This document shows, piece by piece, positions 8,461 to 17,531 of a DNA stretch of 64,000 nucleotides. Position 1 is the stretch's first letter. The number at the start of each line of letters is the position of its first letter. The translations under genes were made by a program, and so were the position numbers. Source of the stretch: Salinirussus salinus. GTDB lineage: Archaea; Halobacteriota; Halobacteria; Halobacteriales; Haloarculaceae. The notes under the pieces are model-generated. The model saw only the letters and a program-made list of their open reading frames with translations, searched no databases and was not told the DNA's origin. The DNA lies in assembly GCF_009831455.1 (NCBI RefSeq), contig NZ_WOWO01000004.1, positions 434,001-498,000 of the forward strand, written 5' to 3'.

Positions 8461-9039
8461 TCAGAACCGGGCGGTCACGGCGCCGTCCTCGTCGAGTTCG
8501 ACGACGCCGTCGAACAGTTCGCTGAAGGAGGCGACGGTGTCGTCCTCGTGGACCCCGCGGGCGAGATGAAAGAGGCCGACGGCGTCGTACTCCGCGAGCA
8601 GTTCGAGCAGGTCCTCGACGGCTGCGATGGCTCGCTTTTCGTCGGCGTAGTAGACCATCTCGGTGATCGAGTCGACGCTGACCCGGAGTTTCCCCTCGTG
8701 GGAGTCGAGAAACGCCTCGACCCGGTCGACGATGGCGTCGAGGTTGTCGGGGGCGGAGACGTACTGGACGCGGTCGCTCTGGCGGCGGGTGTAGCCGCGC
8801 TCGACGGAGATGGCGTCGAGGATGGTGGCGCTGTCCTCGTCGACCTCGTAGTGTTCGAGCTTCTGTTCGACCTCGCGCGCCGTCGTCCGGGTCGAGACCA
8901 CCAGCAGGTGGTCGGTGTCGGTCTTCAGGAAATCGGTGTCGATCCGGTCGGTCTGTGCCGTGCTCGGGTGCACGAGCAGGACTCCGGTCCCGGCCGGGAC
9001 CGACTCCGGGGCGTTCTCGATGGCCAGCGCGTACTCCAT
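8461..9039 (-). CDS. Haloarchaeal DUF7090-like, RecA/KaiC-fold protein
   Basis: 192 aa. It starts MEYALAIENAP. The pattern GTGVLLVHPSTAQTDRID, LLVVSTRTTAREVEQKL, SVDSITEMVYY and AVGLFHLARGVHED looks like a RecA/KaiC-like core that has lost its Walker A lysine loop, so it is probably a non-ATPase relative. I recall this as a conserved haloarchaeal family (DUF7090), of unknown role. The first ATG at 9048 would add three residues; 9039 is the family start. A zinc-ribbon gene follows upstream on the same strand, 51 bp away. Confidence 0.75.
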   Translation of the reverse strand: MEYALAIENAPESVPAGTGVLLVHPSTAQTDRIDTDFLKTDTDHLLVVSTRTTAREVEQKLEHYEVDEDSATILDAISVERGYTRRQSDRVQYVSAPDNLDAIVDRVEAFLDSHEGKLRVSVDSITEMVYYADEKRAIAAVEDLLELLAEYDAVGLFHLARGVHEDDTVASFSELFDGVVELDEDGAVTARF

Positions 9040-9090
9040 ACACACCACGACGGGGCCGGGGCAACTATAAGCGTGCGGGCTCGGGCACCC

Positions 9091-9390
9091 TCACAGCGTC
9101 CGCCGACCCTCCGCTTGCGAGGACCGCTCGAGGAAACCCATCCGTCCGGGGAGCTCGCCCACGCAGCGCCGGCAGAACCGGTAGCCGCGGGCGTTGACGG
9201 CGCCACACTCCGGGCACTCCACGTCCTCCCCGCGGACGTGGTCTTCCGGCCCACCGGCGGCCGACGCGTCGCTGCCGGAAGCGTCCCCGTCCCCGCCAGC
9301 ACCCGGACGGTTCCGGTAGGCGTAGGCCAGCGCCAGCAGGTGCAGCAGCGCGAGCACGAAGATGGCTCCGTAGACCCATCCCCCGGACAT
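9091..9390 (-). CDS. Membrane-anchored zinc-ribbon protein (DUF7577-like)
   Basis: 99 aa. One N-terminal transmembrane helix (about residues 6-25, VYGAIFVLALLHLLALAYAY), a Gly/Ala/Asp-rich linker, and a C-terminal zinc ribbon with CPECGAVN and CRRCVGEL. The topology suggests a membrane-tethered cytoplasmic zinc finger. The build resembles haloarchaeal DUF7577 zinc-ribbon proteins. The start at 9390 (MSGGW) puts the helix at the N-terminus; the longer frame to 9480 runs through an AT-rich promoter-like stretch. It probably shares transcription with the DUF7090-like gene downstream. Confidence 0.75.
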   Translation of the reverse strand: MSGGWVYGAIFVLALLHLLALAYAYRNRPGAGGDGDASGSDASAAGGPEDHVRGEDVECPECGAVNARGYRFCRRCVGELPGRMGFLERSSQAEGRRTL

Positions 9391-9543
9391 ATGCGAATGT
9401 ACGGCCACGAGTAACTTAGAATTTTTGTCACTTCTCCGGAGAGGAGCGGCGTGCGGACCGGTCCGCCAGGGCGCAGACACGGGTCGACACGGCCGGAGGT
9501 TTTTGTCCGGTGGCGGGACCAGACCGCCCGATGGGACTCACGG

Positions 9544-10035
9544 GTGACCCGCGTGGCTGAGCCGGCCCTCCTCGTCCGGCGGCGTCCGGACGGTCGCGGG
9601 GACTGCTTCCGGGCGCAGTGGGGCGGGAGCGAGGCGGCCCTGTCGGCCGTCCTGGAGGCCGGCCAGCCGCCACGCCGGGTCGCCGGCTGGGAGCCGTCCC
9701 GGCGGGCCGTTCCCAGGTCGGCGTGGCTCGCGGACCTCGACTGCCTCAGGCTGTCGGCGGTCTATCTCGAGGACGGCGACCGGGCCAGCGTCTACCTTCC
9801 GCTGTGGTTCGGGCTCCCGGCTGCGGGGCTGGACGCGGACCCGGACGCCGGCGCGCTCGCCCGGGTCCGGTCGCTGGCCGACGCCCGCAAACTCCGGCAC
9901 GACTGGCGTGAGCTGAAAGGGCGAGTCGGAGACGCGGTCAGTGCTGGTCGGCTCCCGCTCGCCGCCGTCCCGCTGGTGCTCCGTGGAGCTCTCGCCGGCC
10001 GGGAGACGCTGGACGGCGTGCCGCCGCCGGAGTGA
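9544..10035 (+). CDS. Haloarchaeal protein of unknown function, possibly DUF6735-like
   Basis: 163 aa from a GTG at 9544 (VTRVAEPALLVRR). No good ATG exists in frame: the ATG at 9531 is out of frame and stops after nine codons. The pattern ALLVRRRPDGRGDCFRAQWGG, then AVYLEDGDRASVYLPLWFGL, then a C-terminal LKGRVGDAVSAGRLPL resembles the DUF6735 family of haloarchaea (query-response-like pattern of a YERPDG...HWG start and a WFGL core). No catalytic motif is evident. The start is the weakest point: a frameshift near 9531 that removed a normal MGHR-like start is possible. Confidence 0.6.
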   Translation: MTRVAEPALLVRRRPDGRGDCFRAQWGGSEAALSAVLEAGQPPRRVAGWEPSRRAVPRSAWLADLDCLRLSAVYLEDGDRASVYLPLWFGLPAAGLDADPDAGALARVRSLADARKLRHDWRELKGRVGDAVSAGRLPLAAVPLVLRGALAGRETLDGVPPPE

Positions 10036-10140
10036 CCCGCGTTCGTCGTGCCGCCGCGTTCCCCTCCCGGGACGGCCACGACCCACCCGGGCCGGTCCCG
10101 AGTCTGCAGGCTTTTGTGGGCGCCCGTCCTACCGCGGGAC

Positions 10141-10854
10141 GTGACAGGGGTCGAGAGCAGAGTCGCGCCCGACGCGGAGTCCGCCCGCGACCTCGCAGCG
10201 GCGGCGCTGGACCGGGAGGCGACGGTCGTCGTCTTCGGCCGCTGTACCGTCGAGTACGACGGCCGGGCGGCGAGCACGCTCGGCCCGGGCGACCGGCTGG
10301 TGGTGCTCAAGCCCGACGGGACCGCGCTGGTCCACACCGACGAGGGGCAAAAGCCGGTGAACTGGCAGCCCCCTGGCTGTGCCCACAGCGTCGCCGTCGA
10401 GGAGGGGCTGGTCGTCCGCAGCGAGCGGGAGACGCCCGCCGAGACCCTGCTCGTCGAGTTCGAGGACGTCGCCCACGCCGCCGCCTACGACGGCTCGGAC
10501 CCCGAGGACCTCTCGCTGTCGGGCACCGAGGCCGACCTCAAAGAGCGGATCCTCGCCGACCCCGACCTCGTGGAGGCGGGCTTCGAACCACGGGCGACCG
10601 AGCGGGAGACTCCGGCGGGTGCGGTCGACGTCTTCGGCGTCGACGCCGACGGGAACCGGGTCGTACTGGAACTCAAACGCCGCCGGGTCGGCCCGGACGC
10701 GGTGAGCCAGCTCAACCGCTACGTCGACGCCCTCCAGCGGGACCTGCACGCCGACGCGACCGTCCGGGGTGTGCTCGTCGCCCCCTCGGTGACCGACCGG
10801 GCCCGCAGCCTGCTGGCCGAGCGGGGGCTGGAGTTCGTCTCGCTGGAGCCCTGA
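10141..10854 (+). CDS. nucS: Endonuclease NucS / EndoMS (mismatch-specific)
   Basis: 237 aa from a GTG at 10141. The N-terminal half is the beta-sandwich DNA-binding/dimer domain; the C-terminal half has the RecB-like nuclease core: GAVDVFGVD supplies the catalytic Asp, VLELKRR the ExK motif and QLNRYVDAL the QxxxY motif. NucS cuts both strands at mismatches (EndoMS activity) or branched DNA and works with PCNA. It converges on mutS with no gap between stop codons, so two mismatch-processing enzymes sit side by side. The frame extends upstream to 10048, but that part is GC-rich non-family sequence. Confidence 0.93.
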   Translation: MTGVESRVAPDAESARDLAAAALDREATVVVFGRCTVEYDGRAASTLGPGDRLVVLKPDGTALVHTDEGQKPVNWQPPGCAHSVAVEEGLVVRSERETPAETLLVEFEDVAHAAAYDGSDPEDLSLSGTEADLKERILADPDLVEAGFEPRATERETPAGAVDVFGVDADGNRVVLELKRRRVGPDAVSQLNRYVDALQRDLHADATVRGVLVAPSVTDRARSLLAERGLEFVSLEP

Positions 10855-13476
10855 CTACTCCAGTTCTTCCTTCAGCTCGGCCAGCACGTTCAGCGCCTCC
10901 AGTGGTGTGGTGTTCCCGACGTCCAGGTCCGCGAGCCGCTCGCGGACCGCCCTCGGGACGTCGCTGCCGTCCGCTGTCCCCTCCGCGCCACTGATGCCAG
11001 AACCGTGGCCGTTGGTCGCGGTTGCGACGGACTCGTCCCCGGTGGCGGACTCGCTCCCGGAACCGGACTCGCCGAGCAGGTCGGCGGCGCGGTCGACGAC
11101 CGTCCCGGGCACGCCGGCGGTGCCCGCCACCTCGACGCCGTAGGAGGCGGCGGCCGCGCCGGGCTCGACGGCGTGCTCGAAGACCACCTCGCCCCCGTCC
11201 TGGCTGGTCCGGAAGTGGAGGTTGAACACGCCCGGGAGCTCGTCGGCGACCGCCGTGAGGTCGTGGTGATGGGTCGCGAACAGCGTGAGCGCCCCCACCT
11301 CGTCGTGGAGGTGCTCGGTGACCGCCTGCGCGATGGCGAGGCCGTCGGCGGTGCTCGTGCCCCGTCCGACCTCGTCGAGCAGGACCAGCGAGTGCTCGGT
11401 CGCACCCTGGAGGATGTCGGCGAGTTCGGTCATCTCGACCATGAACGTCGACCGGCCGCCGGCGATGTCGTCGCTGGCGCCAACCCTGGTAAAGACCCGG
11501 TCGAGCACCGAGAGGTGGGCGTCGCTCGCGGGGACGAAGCTGCCCGCCTGGGCGAGGATCGCGATGAGGGCGGCCTGGCGCATGTAGGTCGATTTCCCGC
11601 TCATGTTGGGGCCGGTGACGACCGCGACGCGGTGCTCGCCATCGAGGTGGAGGTCGTTGGGGACGAAGTCGTCCTCGGTGCGCTCGACGACCGGGTGGCG
11701 CCCGTCCTCGACGTCGAGGTGGGGGTCGCCATCGACCACGGTCGGCCGGCAGTAGCCGTACTCGGCGGCGACGGTCGCGAAGGAGACCAGCGCGTCCAGC
11801 CGCGCGAGCGCGTCCGCGACCGTCTGGAGGCGCTCGGCCGCGTCGGCGACCTCGCCGCGCACTTCGCTGAACAGCTCGTACTCCAGGTCGTCGGCGCGGC
11901 TCTCGGCGCCCAGGATCTCGTCTTCCCGCTCCTTGAGCTCCGGCGTGTAGTAGCGCTCGGCGTTTTTCAGCGTCTGGCGGCGCTCGTACTCGTCGGGGAC
12001 GCTGTCGAGGTTGGCGTCGGTCACCTCGATGTAGTAGCCGTGGACGGCGTTGTGACCGACCTTCAGTGAGTCGATGCCCGTCCGCTCGCGCTCGCGGGCC
12101 TGCAGGTCGTCGATCCACGCCTTCCCCTCGCGTTCGGTCTCCCGCAACTCGGCCAGCCGGTCGTCGTACCCGGGCTTGATTATCCCGCCCTCGGTGAGTT
12201 CGCGGTCGGGGTCCTCCCGGACGGCCTCGCCGATGAGCCCCCGGACGTCCGAGAGGTCCGCGAGCCGCTCCCGCAACTCGACGAGCAGGTCAGCCTCACA
12301 GTTTCGGAGTGTCTCCCGCACGTCGGGCACCACGTCGAGCGTCTCCTTCAGCGAGCGCAGGTCCCGCGCGGTCGCCCGCGAGCGGCCGACACGGGAGACC
12401 AGCCGCTCGACGTCGTAGACCTCCCGGAGCAGGTCGTGCAGGCGCTCGCGGTGCTCGACCGCCCCCCGGAGTTCGCCGACGGCGTCGTGGCGGGCGGCGA
12501 TCCGGTCGGGGTCGACCAGCGGGCGGCGCAGCCAGTCGGTGAGCCGGCGCCGGCCCAGGGCGCTGGCGGTCTCGTCCAGCACCTCCACCAGCGAGAGGTC
12601 GTCCCGGCCGCGGACGGTCCGGCGGTCGAAGAGTTCCAGACTGTCGAGCGCGACCGCGTCCAGCAGCATGTACTCCCGGGGGTCGTACCGGGTGAGGTGG
12701 TTCAGATACTCCAGCCGCTCCCCGGCCCCGCGGGCGTACTCCGCATACGACAGGAGCGCGCCGCAGGCCCGGAGTTCGGTCTCGTTGCCCAGCAGCCGGC
12801 CGGGGGCGCCGAAGTAGGCTTCGAGGGTCCCGCGGGCGCTGTCGGCCTCGAAGGCCGTCGGGTCGTAGGGGCTGACCACGCAGTCCTCGCTCAGCAGGTC
12901 AGGCGAGGCGTCGGGACCGACGATGGCCTCCGCGGGCTCGAACCGGCCGAGTTCGTCCGCAACCAGGTCAGGGTCGCGGGCACTGGTCGCGTAGAAGTCG
13001 CCCGTCGAGACGTCGAGCACCGCGAGGGCGTGCTCGCCCCCGGCGGCGACCGCGGCGACGTAGTTGTTGTCCTCGCCCTCCAGGAGTTCCGCCTCGGTGA
13101 GCGTCCCCGGCGTGACCACGCGGGTGACCGCCCGGTCGACGACCCCGCTGGCCTGGGCGGGCTCCTGGACCTGGTCGGCGACCGCGACCCGATAGCCCGC
13201 CTCGAGCAGGTCCTCGATGTAGGACTCCGCGTTGTCGATGGGGACGCCCGCCATCGGGTACTGGCCGGTGTTGTCCTCCCGCTTCGTGAGGGTCACCTCG
13301 CAGGTCCGAGCGACGGTCTCGGCGGCCTCGCAGAAGGCCTCGTAGAAGTCCCCGACCTGGAAGAGGAGGAGGGCGTCGTCGTACTGTTCGCAGAGTTCGA
13401 AGTACTGGGCCATCATCGGCGTGAGCTCCTCGCGGCGCTCGCGCATCTTCGCGGGCGGACCCAGAGCCGCGTCCAT
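10855..13476 (-). CDS. mutS: DNA mismatch repair protein MutS
   Basis: 873 aa, the usual MutS1 length. Domain I carries the mismatch-reading [10 protein letters not shown] motif (Phe-x-Glu wedge in DFYEAF), followed by the [16 protein letters not shown] stretch, the connector, the long lever/clamp helices and the C-terminal ATPase: Walker [10 protein letters not shown], Walker [14 protein letters not shown] and the trans helix ATHHHDL. A Ser/Gly/Thr-rich linker precedes a short C-terminal end. The start at 13476 (MDAALGPP) drops an upstream extension that would run across the vapB promoter. MutL is not in the window. Monocistronic. Confidence 0.95.
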   Translation of the reverse strand: MDAALGPPAKMRERREELTPMMAQYFELCEQYDDALLLFQVGDFYEAFCEAAETVARTCEVTLTKREDNTGQYPMAGVPIDNAESYIEDLLEAGYRVAVADQVQEPAQASGVVDRAVTRVVTPGTLTEAELLEGEDNNYVAAVAAGGEHALAVLDVSTGDFYATSARDPDLVADELGRFEPAEAIVGPDASPDLLSEDCVVSPYDPTAFEADSARGTLEAYFGAPGRLLGNETELRACGALLSYAEYARGAGERLEYLNHLTRYDPREYMLLDAVALDSLELFDRRTVRGRDDLSLVEVLDETASALGRRRLTDWLRRPLVDPDRIAARHDAVGELRGAVEHRERLHDLLREVYDVERLVSRVGRSRATARDLRSLKETLDVVPDVRETLRNCEADLLVELRERLADLSDVRGLIGEAVREDPDRELTEGGIIKPGYDDRLAELRETEREGKAWIDDLQARERERTGIDSLKVGHNAVHGYYIEVTDANLDSVPDEYERRQTLKNAERYYTPELKEREDEILGAESRADDLEYELFSEVRGEVADAAERLQTVADALARLDALVSFATVAAEYGYCRPTVVDGDPHLDVEDGRHPVVERTEDDFVPNDLHLDGEHRVAVVTGPNMSGKSTYMRQAALIAILAQAGSFVPASDAHLSVLDRVFTRVGASDDIAGGRSTFMVEMTELADILQGATEHSLVLLDEVGRGTSTADGLAIAQAVTEHLHDEVGALTLFATHHHDLTAVADELPGVFNLHFRTSQDGGEVVFEHAVEPGAAAASYGVEVAGTAGVPGTVVDRAADLLGESGSGSESATGDESVATATNGHGSGISGAEGTADGSDVPRAVRERLADLDVGNTTPLEALNVLAELKEELE

Positions 13477-13588
13477 ACCCGGCCGGCCGGGCGCGACGGT
13501 ATTCACCGTTTCGCACCCGTCGCGGGCCTCGTCATCCACCCGGCCGGCCCGCACCGCGGGCACCAGTTCTGCCTCGAATTTATGTATG

Positions 13589-13606
13589 TACACACACCAC
13601 TGTGTA
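13589..13606. promoter_or_regulatory. Palindromic operator candidate of the first VapBC module
   Basis: TACACA, six bases, TGTGTA: a perfect inverted repeat lying between the TATA-like TTTATGTATG (13580-13588) and the vapB start at 13612. VapB-type antitoxins repress their own promoter, so this is a likely VapB/VapBC binding site. The second VapBC module has an 18-bp palindrome in the same place. Confidence 0.5.
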
Positions 13607-13611
13607 TTGAA

Positions 13612-13854
13612 ATGGCGACGAAAACGATCTCACTCGACGAGGAAGCCTACGAGCGGCTCAGGGCTCACAAGCGGGAGGGCGAGTCCTTCTCGGACGTCGT
13701 CAAGCGGCTCGCGGGCGAGCGCTCGTGGACGGAAGTGGCCGGCATTCTCTCCGACGAGGAGGCGGAGGAACTCGAGGACATCGTCGAGGCTGGACGGGAC
13801 CGCTCCCGCGAGCGCCGCGAGCGCCTCGACACGGACCTGCGGAGCGGGGAATGA
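13612..13854 (+). CDS. vapB: VapB-type antitoxin (first module)
   Basis: 80 aa. Starts [20 protein letters not shown], the N-terminal DNA-binding part, followed by the conserved [13 protein letters not shown] segment and a charged C-terminal tail ([11 protein letters not shown]) that would wrap the toxin. It is closely similar to the antitoxin at 36149 across its first 60 residues. The stop overlaps the toxin start (ATGA), so translation is coupled. It neutralises VapC and probably represses its own promoter through the palindrome just upstream. Confidence 0.85.
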   Translation: MATKTISLDEEAYERLRAHKREGESFSDVVKRLAGERSWTEVAGILSDEEAEELEDIVEAGRDRSRERRERLDTDLRSGE

Positions 13855-14243
13855 TCGAGGACACGTCGTTCATCGTCGACGTCCTGCACGACGAACCCGA
13901 CGCCCTCCGGTATCTCGAGCGTCTGGAACGGGAGAACCGCCCGGAGAAGGTCGCCTCGGTCACGGTTCTCGAACTCTACGAGGCCGTCCCTCAGTTGGCT
14001 GTCCCGGAGGAACGCCAACGGAAGATACTCGACGTGCTCGACACCCGACACGCCGTCGCCGCCGACGAGACGGTGATGCGGAAGGCAGGGACGCTCTCCG
14101 GGGAACTCGCGTCCCGGGGCGAAACCATCGACCGGGAGGACTGTATAATCGGTGCGACGGCGCTGCTGGCCGACGAGCCAGTCCTCACCCGCAACCACGA
14201 CCACTTCGAACGCATCGACGGCCTCAACGTGGAGACGTACTGA
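13851..14243 (+). CDS. vapC: VapC-type PIN-domain ribonuclease toxin (first module)
   Basis: 130 aa PIN domain. Acidic residues sit where expected: [14 protein letters not shown] at the N-terminus, VTVLELYEAV, DREDCIIGATAL and the final VLTRNHDHF. These would bind Mg2+ and cleave RNA, in VapC toxins usually tRNA or rRNA. It is coupled to vapB by a four-base overlap. The paralogous toxin at 36390 shares the VMRKAGxLSG and VLTRN stretches. rpiA starts only 41 bp downstream on the same strand, so read-through is possible. Confidence 0.9.
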   Translation: MIEDTSFIVDVLHDEPDALRYLERLERENRPEKVASVTVLELYEAVPQLAVPEERQRKILDVLDTRHAVAADETVMRKAGTLSGELASRGETIDREDCIIGATALLADEPVLTRNHDHFERIDGLNVETY

Positions 14244-14284
14244 TACCCCGAACGCTTTACACCCTCACGCGAGCAGGGGCGGGT

Positions 14285-14974
14285 ATGAAGGGTGGTGGCA
14301 GCGAGGCGGCCAAACGCCGGGCGGGTGAGTCCGCGGCAGAGGCCGTCGAGGACGGGATGGTCGTGGGACTCGGCACCGGAAGCACCGCAGCCCACGCGAT
14401 CCGGAAGCTCGGCCGGCGTGTCGACGCCGGCCTGGACATCGAGGGGATCCCCACCTCATTCCAGGCCCGCGAGCGCGCCAGCGAGGCCGGCATCCCGCTG
14501 ACGACGCTCTCGGAGGCCACGCCCGACCTCGCCATCGACGGGGCCGACCAGGTCGCCGGCGGCCACCTCGTCAAGGGCGGGGGCGCGGCCCACACCCGCG
14601 AGAAGCTGGTCGACGCCGCTTCCGACCGCCTGCTGGTGGTCGTCGACCCCTCGAAGCTGGCCGACGCGCTCGACCACCCGGTCCCCCTGGCCGTCCTGCC
14701 CGACGCCCGTCGGCCCGTCGCCGACGCCGTCCGCGAGCAGGGCGGCGAGCCCGACCTGCGCCGTGCCGAGCGCAAGGACGGCCCCGTGGTCACCGACGAG
14801 GGCCATCTCGTGCTCGACTGTGACTTCGGGGCGGTCGACGACCCCGCAGGTCGCTCCCGGGCGCTGTCGGCCGTTCCGGGCGTGGTCGAACACGGTCTGT
14901 TCGTCGGCATGGCCGACGAGATACACGTTGGGGACGGGGATGGCGTGACGGTCCACACTCCCGGGACGGAGTAA
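14285..14974 (+). CDS. rpiA: Ribose-5-phosphate isomerase A
   Basis: 229 aa. Contains the RpiA hallmarks GLGTGSTAAHAI near the N-terminus, the DLAIDGADQV catalytic Asp motif, KGGGAAHTREK with the general-base region, and VVVDPSKLAD. It interconverts ribose 5-phosphate and ribulose 5-phosphate, which in haloarchaea supplies pentose for nucleotides. The start at 14285 fits the family; a TATA-like CGCTTTACACC lies about 27 bp upstream (14251-14261). The stop lies 18 bp from the convergent GMC oxidoreductase gene. Confidence 0.95.
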   Translation: MKGGGSEAAKRRAGESAAEAVEDGMVVGLGTGSTAAHAIRKLGRRVDAGLDIEGIPTSFQARERASEAGIPLTTLSEATPDLAIDGADQVAGGHLVKGGGAAHTREKLVDAASDRLLVVVDPSKLADALDHPVPLAVLPDARRPVADAVREQGGEPDLRRAERKDGPVVTDEGHLVLDCDFGAVDDPAGRSRALSAVPGVVEHGLFVGMADEIHVGDGDGVTVHTPGTE

Positions 14975-14992
14975 CAGTGAATCCGGGAGCGT

Positions 14993-16627
14993 TCAGTCGT
15001 CGTCGGCGGCCACCGGCTCGGCGGTCGGTTCGGTCTCGCCGCGGACAAGGTCGGCGGCCTTCTCCGCGACCATGATCGTCGGGGCGTTGGTGTTGCCCGA
15101 GGAGATGGTCGGCATCACGGAGGCGTCGACCACGCGCAGCCCCTCGACGCCGTGGACCCGCAGCCGGTCGTCGACGACGGCCATGTCGTCGTCGCCCATC
15201 TTGCAGGTGCCCACGGGGTGGTAGACCGTGTGGGCGGTCTCGCGGATGTGCTCGATGATCCCCTCGTCGGTCTGGACTCCCTCGCCGGGCCAGACCTCCC
15301 GTCCCAGCACGTCCGCGAAGGCCTCCGTGTCGAAGATCTCGCGGGCGCGCTTGACGCCCTCGACGAGCACCTCCAGGTCCTTCTCCTCGTCGAGGTAGTT
15401 GGGGTCGATGGCGGGGTCGTCGAAGGGGTCGGCCGACCGGAGCCGTATCTCCCCGCGGCTCTCCGGGCGGACCTGGGTCGCGCCCAGCGAGACGCCGTGG
15501 CCCTCGTCGGGGTTGTCCTTCCCGTGGTTCATCAGAAAGCCCGGACAGAAGTGAAACTGCAGGTCCGGCGCCGGCTCCCCGTCGTCGACGTAGGTGAACC
15601 CGCCGGACTCGGCGACGTTCGTCGTCAGCGGCCCCGACTTGAACAGCATGTACTTGATGAGGTTGACGAGACTTTCGGCCTCGTCGAGGGTGTCGGTCTC
15701 GGTGGTCTCGTGGATCGTAAAGGCGAAGAGGTGGTCCTGGAGGTTCTTGCCGACGCCCGGAACGTCGGCGGTCACCTCGACCCCGTGCTCGGCGAGGTGG
15801 TCGGCCGGCCCCACGCCCGAGAGCATGAGCAGTTGCGGGGAGTTGACCGCGCCGGCGCTCAGGATCACCTCCGAGTCGGCGGTCGCCTCCCGTCGTTTCC
15901 CGTCCTGCTCGTAGACGACGCCGGTCGCGCGGTCGCCGTCGAAGGTGATTTCGGTGACCTGGGCGCCCGTCTCGGCGGTCAGCGTCGACCGGTCGAGGAC
16001 GGGCTTGAGGTAGGCGTCGGCCGCGCTGCACCGTTTTCCTCCTTTCTGGGTGACGTGGTACAGCCCCGCGCCCTCCTGTTGCTCGCCATTGAAATCGCCG
16101 TTGGGCGGGAGGCCGGCCTCGACGGCCGCGTCGACGAAGCGCTCGGCCAGCGGCCGGGGGTCCTGCGGGTCGGTGACGTTCAGCGGCCCCTCGGTACCGT
16201 GGTAGCCGGGGTCCCCGCGGGGGGAATCGAGCGTCTCCGCCCGCTTGAAGTACGGCAGGACGTCCTCGTAGCCCCAGCCCTCGTTGCCCCGCTCGGCCCA
16301 GGTGTCGTAGTCGTGGGGGTGGCCGCGGATGTAGATCATCGCGTTGATCGAACTCGACCCGCCCAGGGTCTTCCCGCGGGGCCAGTACAGCTCCCGGCCG
16401 TTCATCTCCGCCTGGGGTTCGGTGTCGTAGTTCCAGTCCCGCTCGCTGTTTTCCTCTTCGGCCAGCGTCGCAAAGCCCGCCGGCATGCTGACCTCGCGGT
16501 CGTCGTCGGGCTTGCCGGCCTCGAGCAGGAGCACCGAACTCCCCTCGGAGAGCCGGTTTGCGAGTACACAGCCCGCCGACCCGGCACCGACGACGACGTA
16601 GTCGTACGTCATGTGCTGACGTGCCAT
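14993..16627 (-). CDS. GMC-family FAD-dependent oxidoreductase (choline dehydrogenase-like)
   Basis: 544 aa. N-terminal FAD-binding motif VVGAGSAGCVLANRL, the GMC signature around WPRGKTLGGSSSINAM, and the C-terminal active site HPVGTCKMG plus SGNTNAPT with the catalytic His and Asn. It oxidises an alcohol; choline, glycine-betaine-related or sugar alcohols are the usual substrates. Betaine production would make sense in a halophile, but no betaine aldehyde dehydrogenase is adjacent. The start at 16627 is supported by a TATA box exactly 27 bp upstream, so the mRNA is probably leaderless. Confidence 0.93.
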   Translation of the reverse strand: MARQHMTYDYVVVGAGSAGCVLANRLSEGSSVLLLEAGKPDDDREVSMPAGFATLAEEENSERDWNYDTEPQAEMNGRELYWPRGKTLGGSSSINAMIYIRGHPHDYDTWAERGNEGWGYEDVLPYFKRAETLDSPRGDPGYHGTEGPLNVTDPQDPRPLAERFVDAAVEAGLPPNGDFNGEQQEGAGLYHVTQKGGKRCSAADAYLKPVLDRSTLTAETGAQVTEITFDGDRATGVVYEQDGKRREATADSEVILSAGAVNSPQLLMLSGVGPADHLAEHGVEVTADVPGVGKNLQDHLFAFTIHETTETDTLDEAESLVNLIKYMLFKSGPLTTNVAESGGFTYVDDGEPAPDLQFHFCPGFLMNHGKDNPDEGHGVSLGATQVRPESRGEIRLRSADPFDDPAIDPNYLDEEKDLEVLVEGVKRAREIFDTEAFADVLGREVWPGEGVQTDEGIIEHIRETAHTVYHPVGTCKMGDDDMAVVDDRLRVHGVEGLRVVDASVMPTISSGNTNAPTIMVAEKAADLVRGETEPTAEPVAADDD

Positions 16628-16650
16628 GGCACCGATGGCGGCGCCAGCGA

Positions 16651-16657
16651 CTTAAAA
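16651..16657 (-). promoter_or_regulatory. TATA box of the GMC oxidoreductase gene
   Basis: TTTTAAG on the minus strand, centred 27 bp before the ATG at 16627. This spacing predicts a leaderless transcript and supports that start. Confidence 0.6.
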
Positions 16658-16758
16658 GTGCGTCCGAAGCGTGGGTGCTGAGCGGCTGACGCCCGGCTGT
16701 GAACGCAGCCGACGCTGAAGGCGTGGGGGGAGAAAATCGAGAACGCGGGGCGTCCAGC

Positions 16759-16926
16759 TTACAGGTCGCGGGGCTGGACGGTCTTGCGGTCGTTGGCCTG
16801 TGCGCGGTCCGCAGCGTCCTCGAGCAGCTCCTCGACCTCGTCGTCGAGGGCATCGTAGAAGTCGGAGGCGACGTTCATGTCGTCGAGCGTTTCCTTCACG
16901 GCGGCTTTGACGATTAGGTCTGCCAT
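16759..16926 (-). CDS. DUF1931 histone-fold protein
   Basis: 55 aa, read directly: it starts MADLIVKAAVKETLDDMNVA and ends NDRKTVQPRDL. The whole protein is one small histone-like fold (helix-strand-helix-strand), matching the archaeal DUF1931 family, which is related to archaeal histones in fold but not shown to wrap DNA the same way. Acidic overall. The start is supported by a TTATAA box 27 bp upstream. Monocistronic. Function in vivo is unknown to me. Confidence 0.85.
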   Translation of the reverse strand: MADLIVKAAVKETLDDMNVASDFYDALDDEVEELLEDAADRAQANDRKTVQPRDL

Positions 16927-16952
16927 ACAGGAGCCCGTTTCCCGAGGACGGG

Positions 16953-16958
16953 TTATAA
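16953..16958 (-). promoter_or_regulatory. TATA box of the DUF1931 gene
   Basis: TTATAA in AGCTTATAACCC on the minus strand, about 27 bp before the ATG at 16926, so a leaderless mRNA is expected. Confidence 0.6.
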
Positions 16959-17063
16959 GCTTTCCCGTTTATCGCCGCTCTCGGCGCCTGTGACGGGGTG
17001 TTCGGCCGCTTCCCGGCCGGCTGGACCCGACACATAAGAGGGATCCGGCTCCGTAGTCCCGAC

Positions 17064-17267
17064 ATGCATGACAGCCCCGACGCCGTCGCAGGTGGGGAGT
17101 TGAGCCCGGCGGCTGTGGAGGCACGGCTCGCCGGGTACGTCACCAGCGAGGCCGGCCGGTTCGACGCCATGCGCGAGCGACGCAGCGGCGTCCCCGAGGC
17201 GGCTCAGAGGCCAGGATTCGTGCCTAACAGTGTTGGCACTCAGGATATGTCCCGTGGCCGCGTGTGA
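17064..17267 (+). CDS. Hypothetical small protein
   Basis: 67 aa, starting MHDSPDAVAGGELSPAAVEA. The N-terminal ~40 residues look like a real acidic haloarchaeal protein, but the last ~25 residues (basic, SVGTQDMSRGRV) do not, which could mean a frameshifted or decayed gene. A TATA-like ACATAAGA (17032-17039) is centred 27 bp before the ATG, which fits a leaderless gene. No family recognised. A DUF7563-like gene follows 33 bp later. Confidence 0.42.
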   Translation: MHDSPDAVAGGELSPAAVEARLAGYVTSEAGRFDAMRERRSGVPEAAQRPGFVPNSVGTQDMSRGRV

Positions 17268-17300
17268 TCGATCGCTGGCGAAGGATGCCGGCACCGGATG

Positions 17301-17450
17301 ATGCCAGAATGTAACCACTGCGGTGCGCACGTCTCGGACCGATTCGCACGGGTGTTCGCCGACGAGTACGGGCGGATCCACGCATGCCCGAGCTGCTCGG
17401 CGAACGCCGGCATCGCCGAAGTCGCACGGGAGCGTGCGCGCCAAGTCTGA
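17301..17450 (+). CDS. Small zinc-ribbon protein, DUF7563-like (copy 2)
   Basis: 49 aa, read directly: it starts MPECNHCGAHVSDRFARVFA and ends ARERARQV. Two CxxC knuckles (CNHC and CPSC) make a zinc ribbon. It aligns over its full length with the gene at 6202 (MPEC..CGA.V...ARVF), so the window holds two paralogues. A second ATG directly before it (17298) is possible; 17301 gives the family start. Unknown function. Confidence 0.8.
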   Translation: MPECNHCGAHVSDRFARVFADEYGRIHACPSCSANAGIAEVARERARQV

Positions 17451-17531
17451 CCCCAGATAGTGTCGCCTTCAACCGGACGGGATTTCTCCCGCTTGGCAGT
17501 CTTTTAGTGGCGTCCCCGCCCAGCAGCGAGT

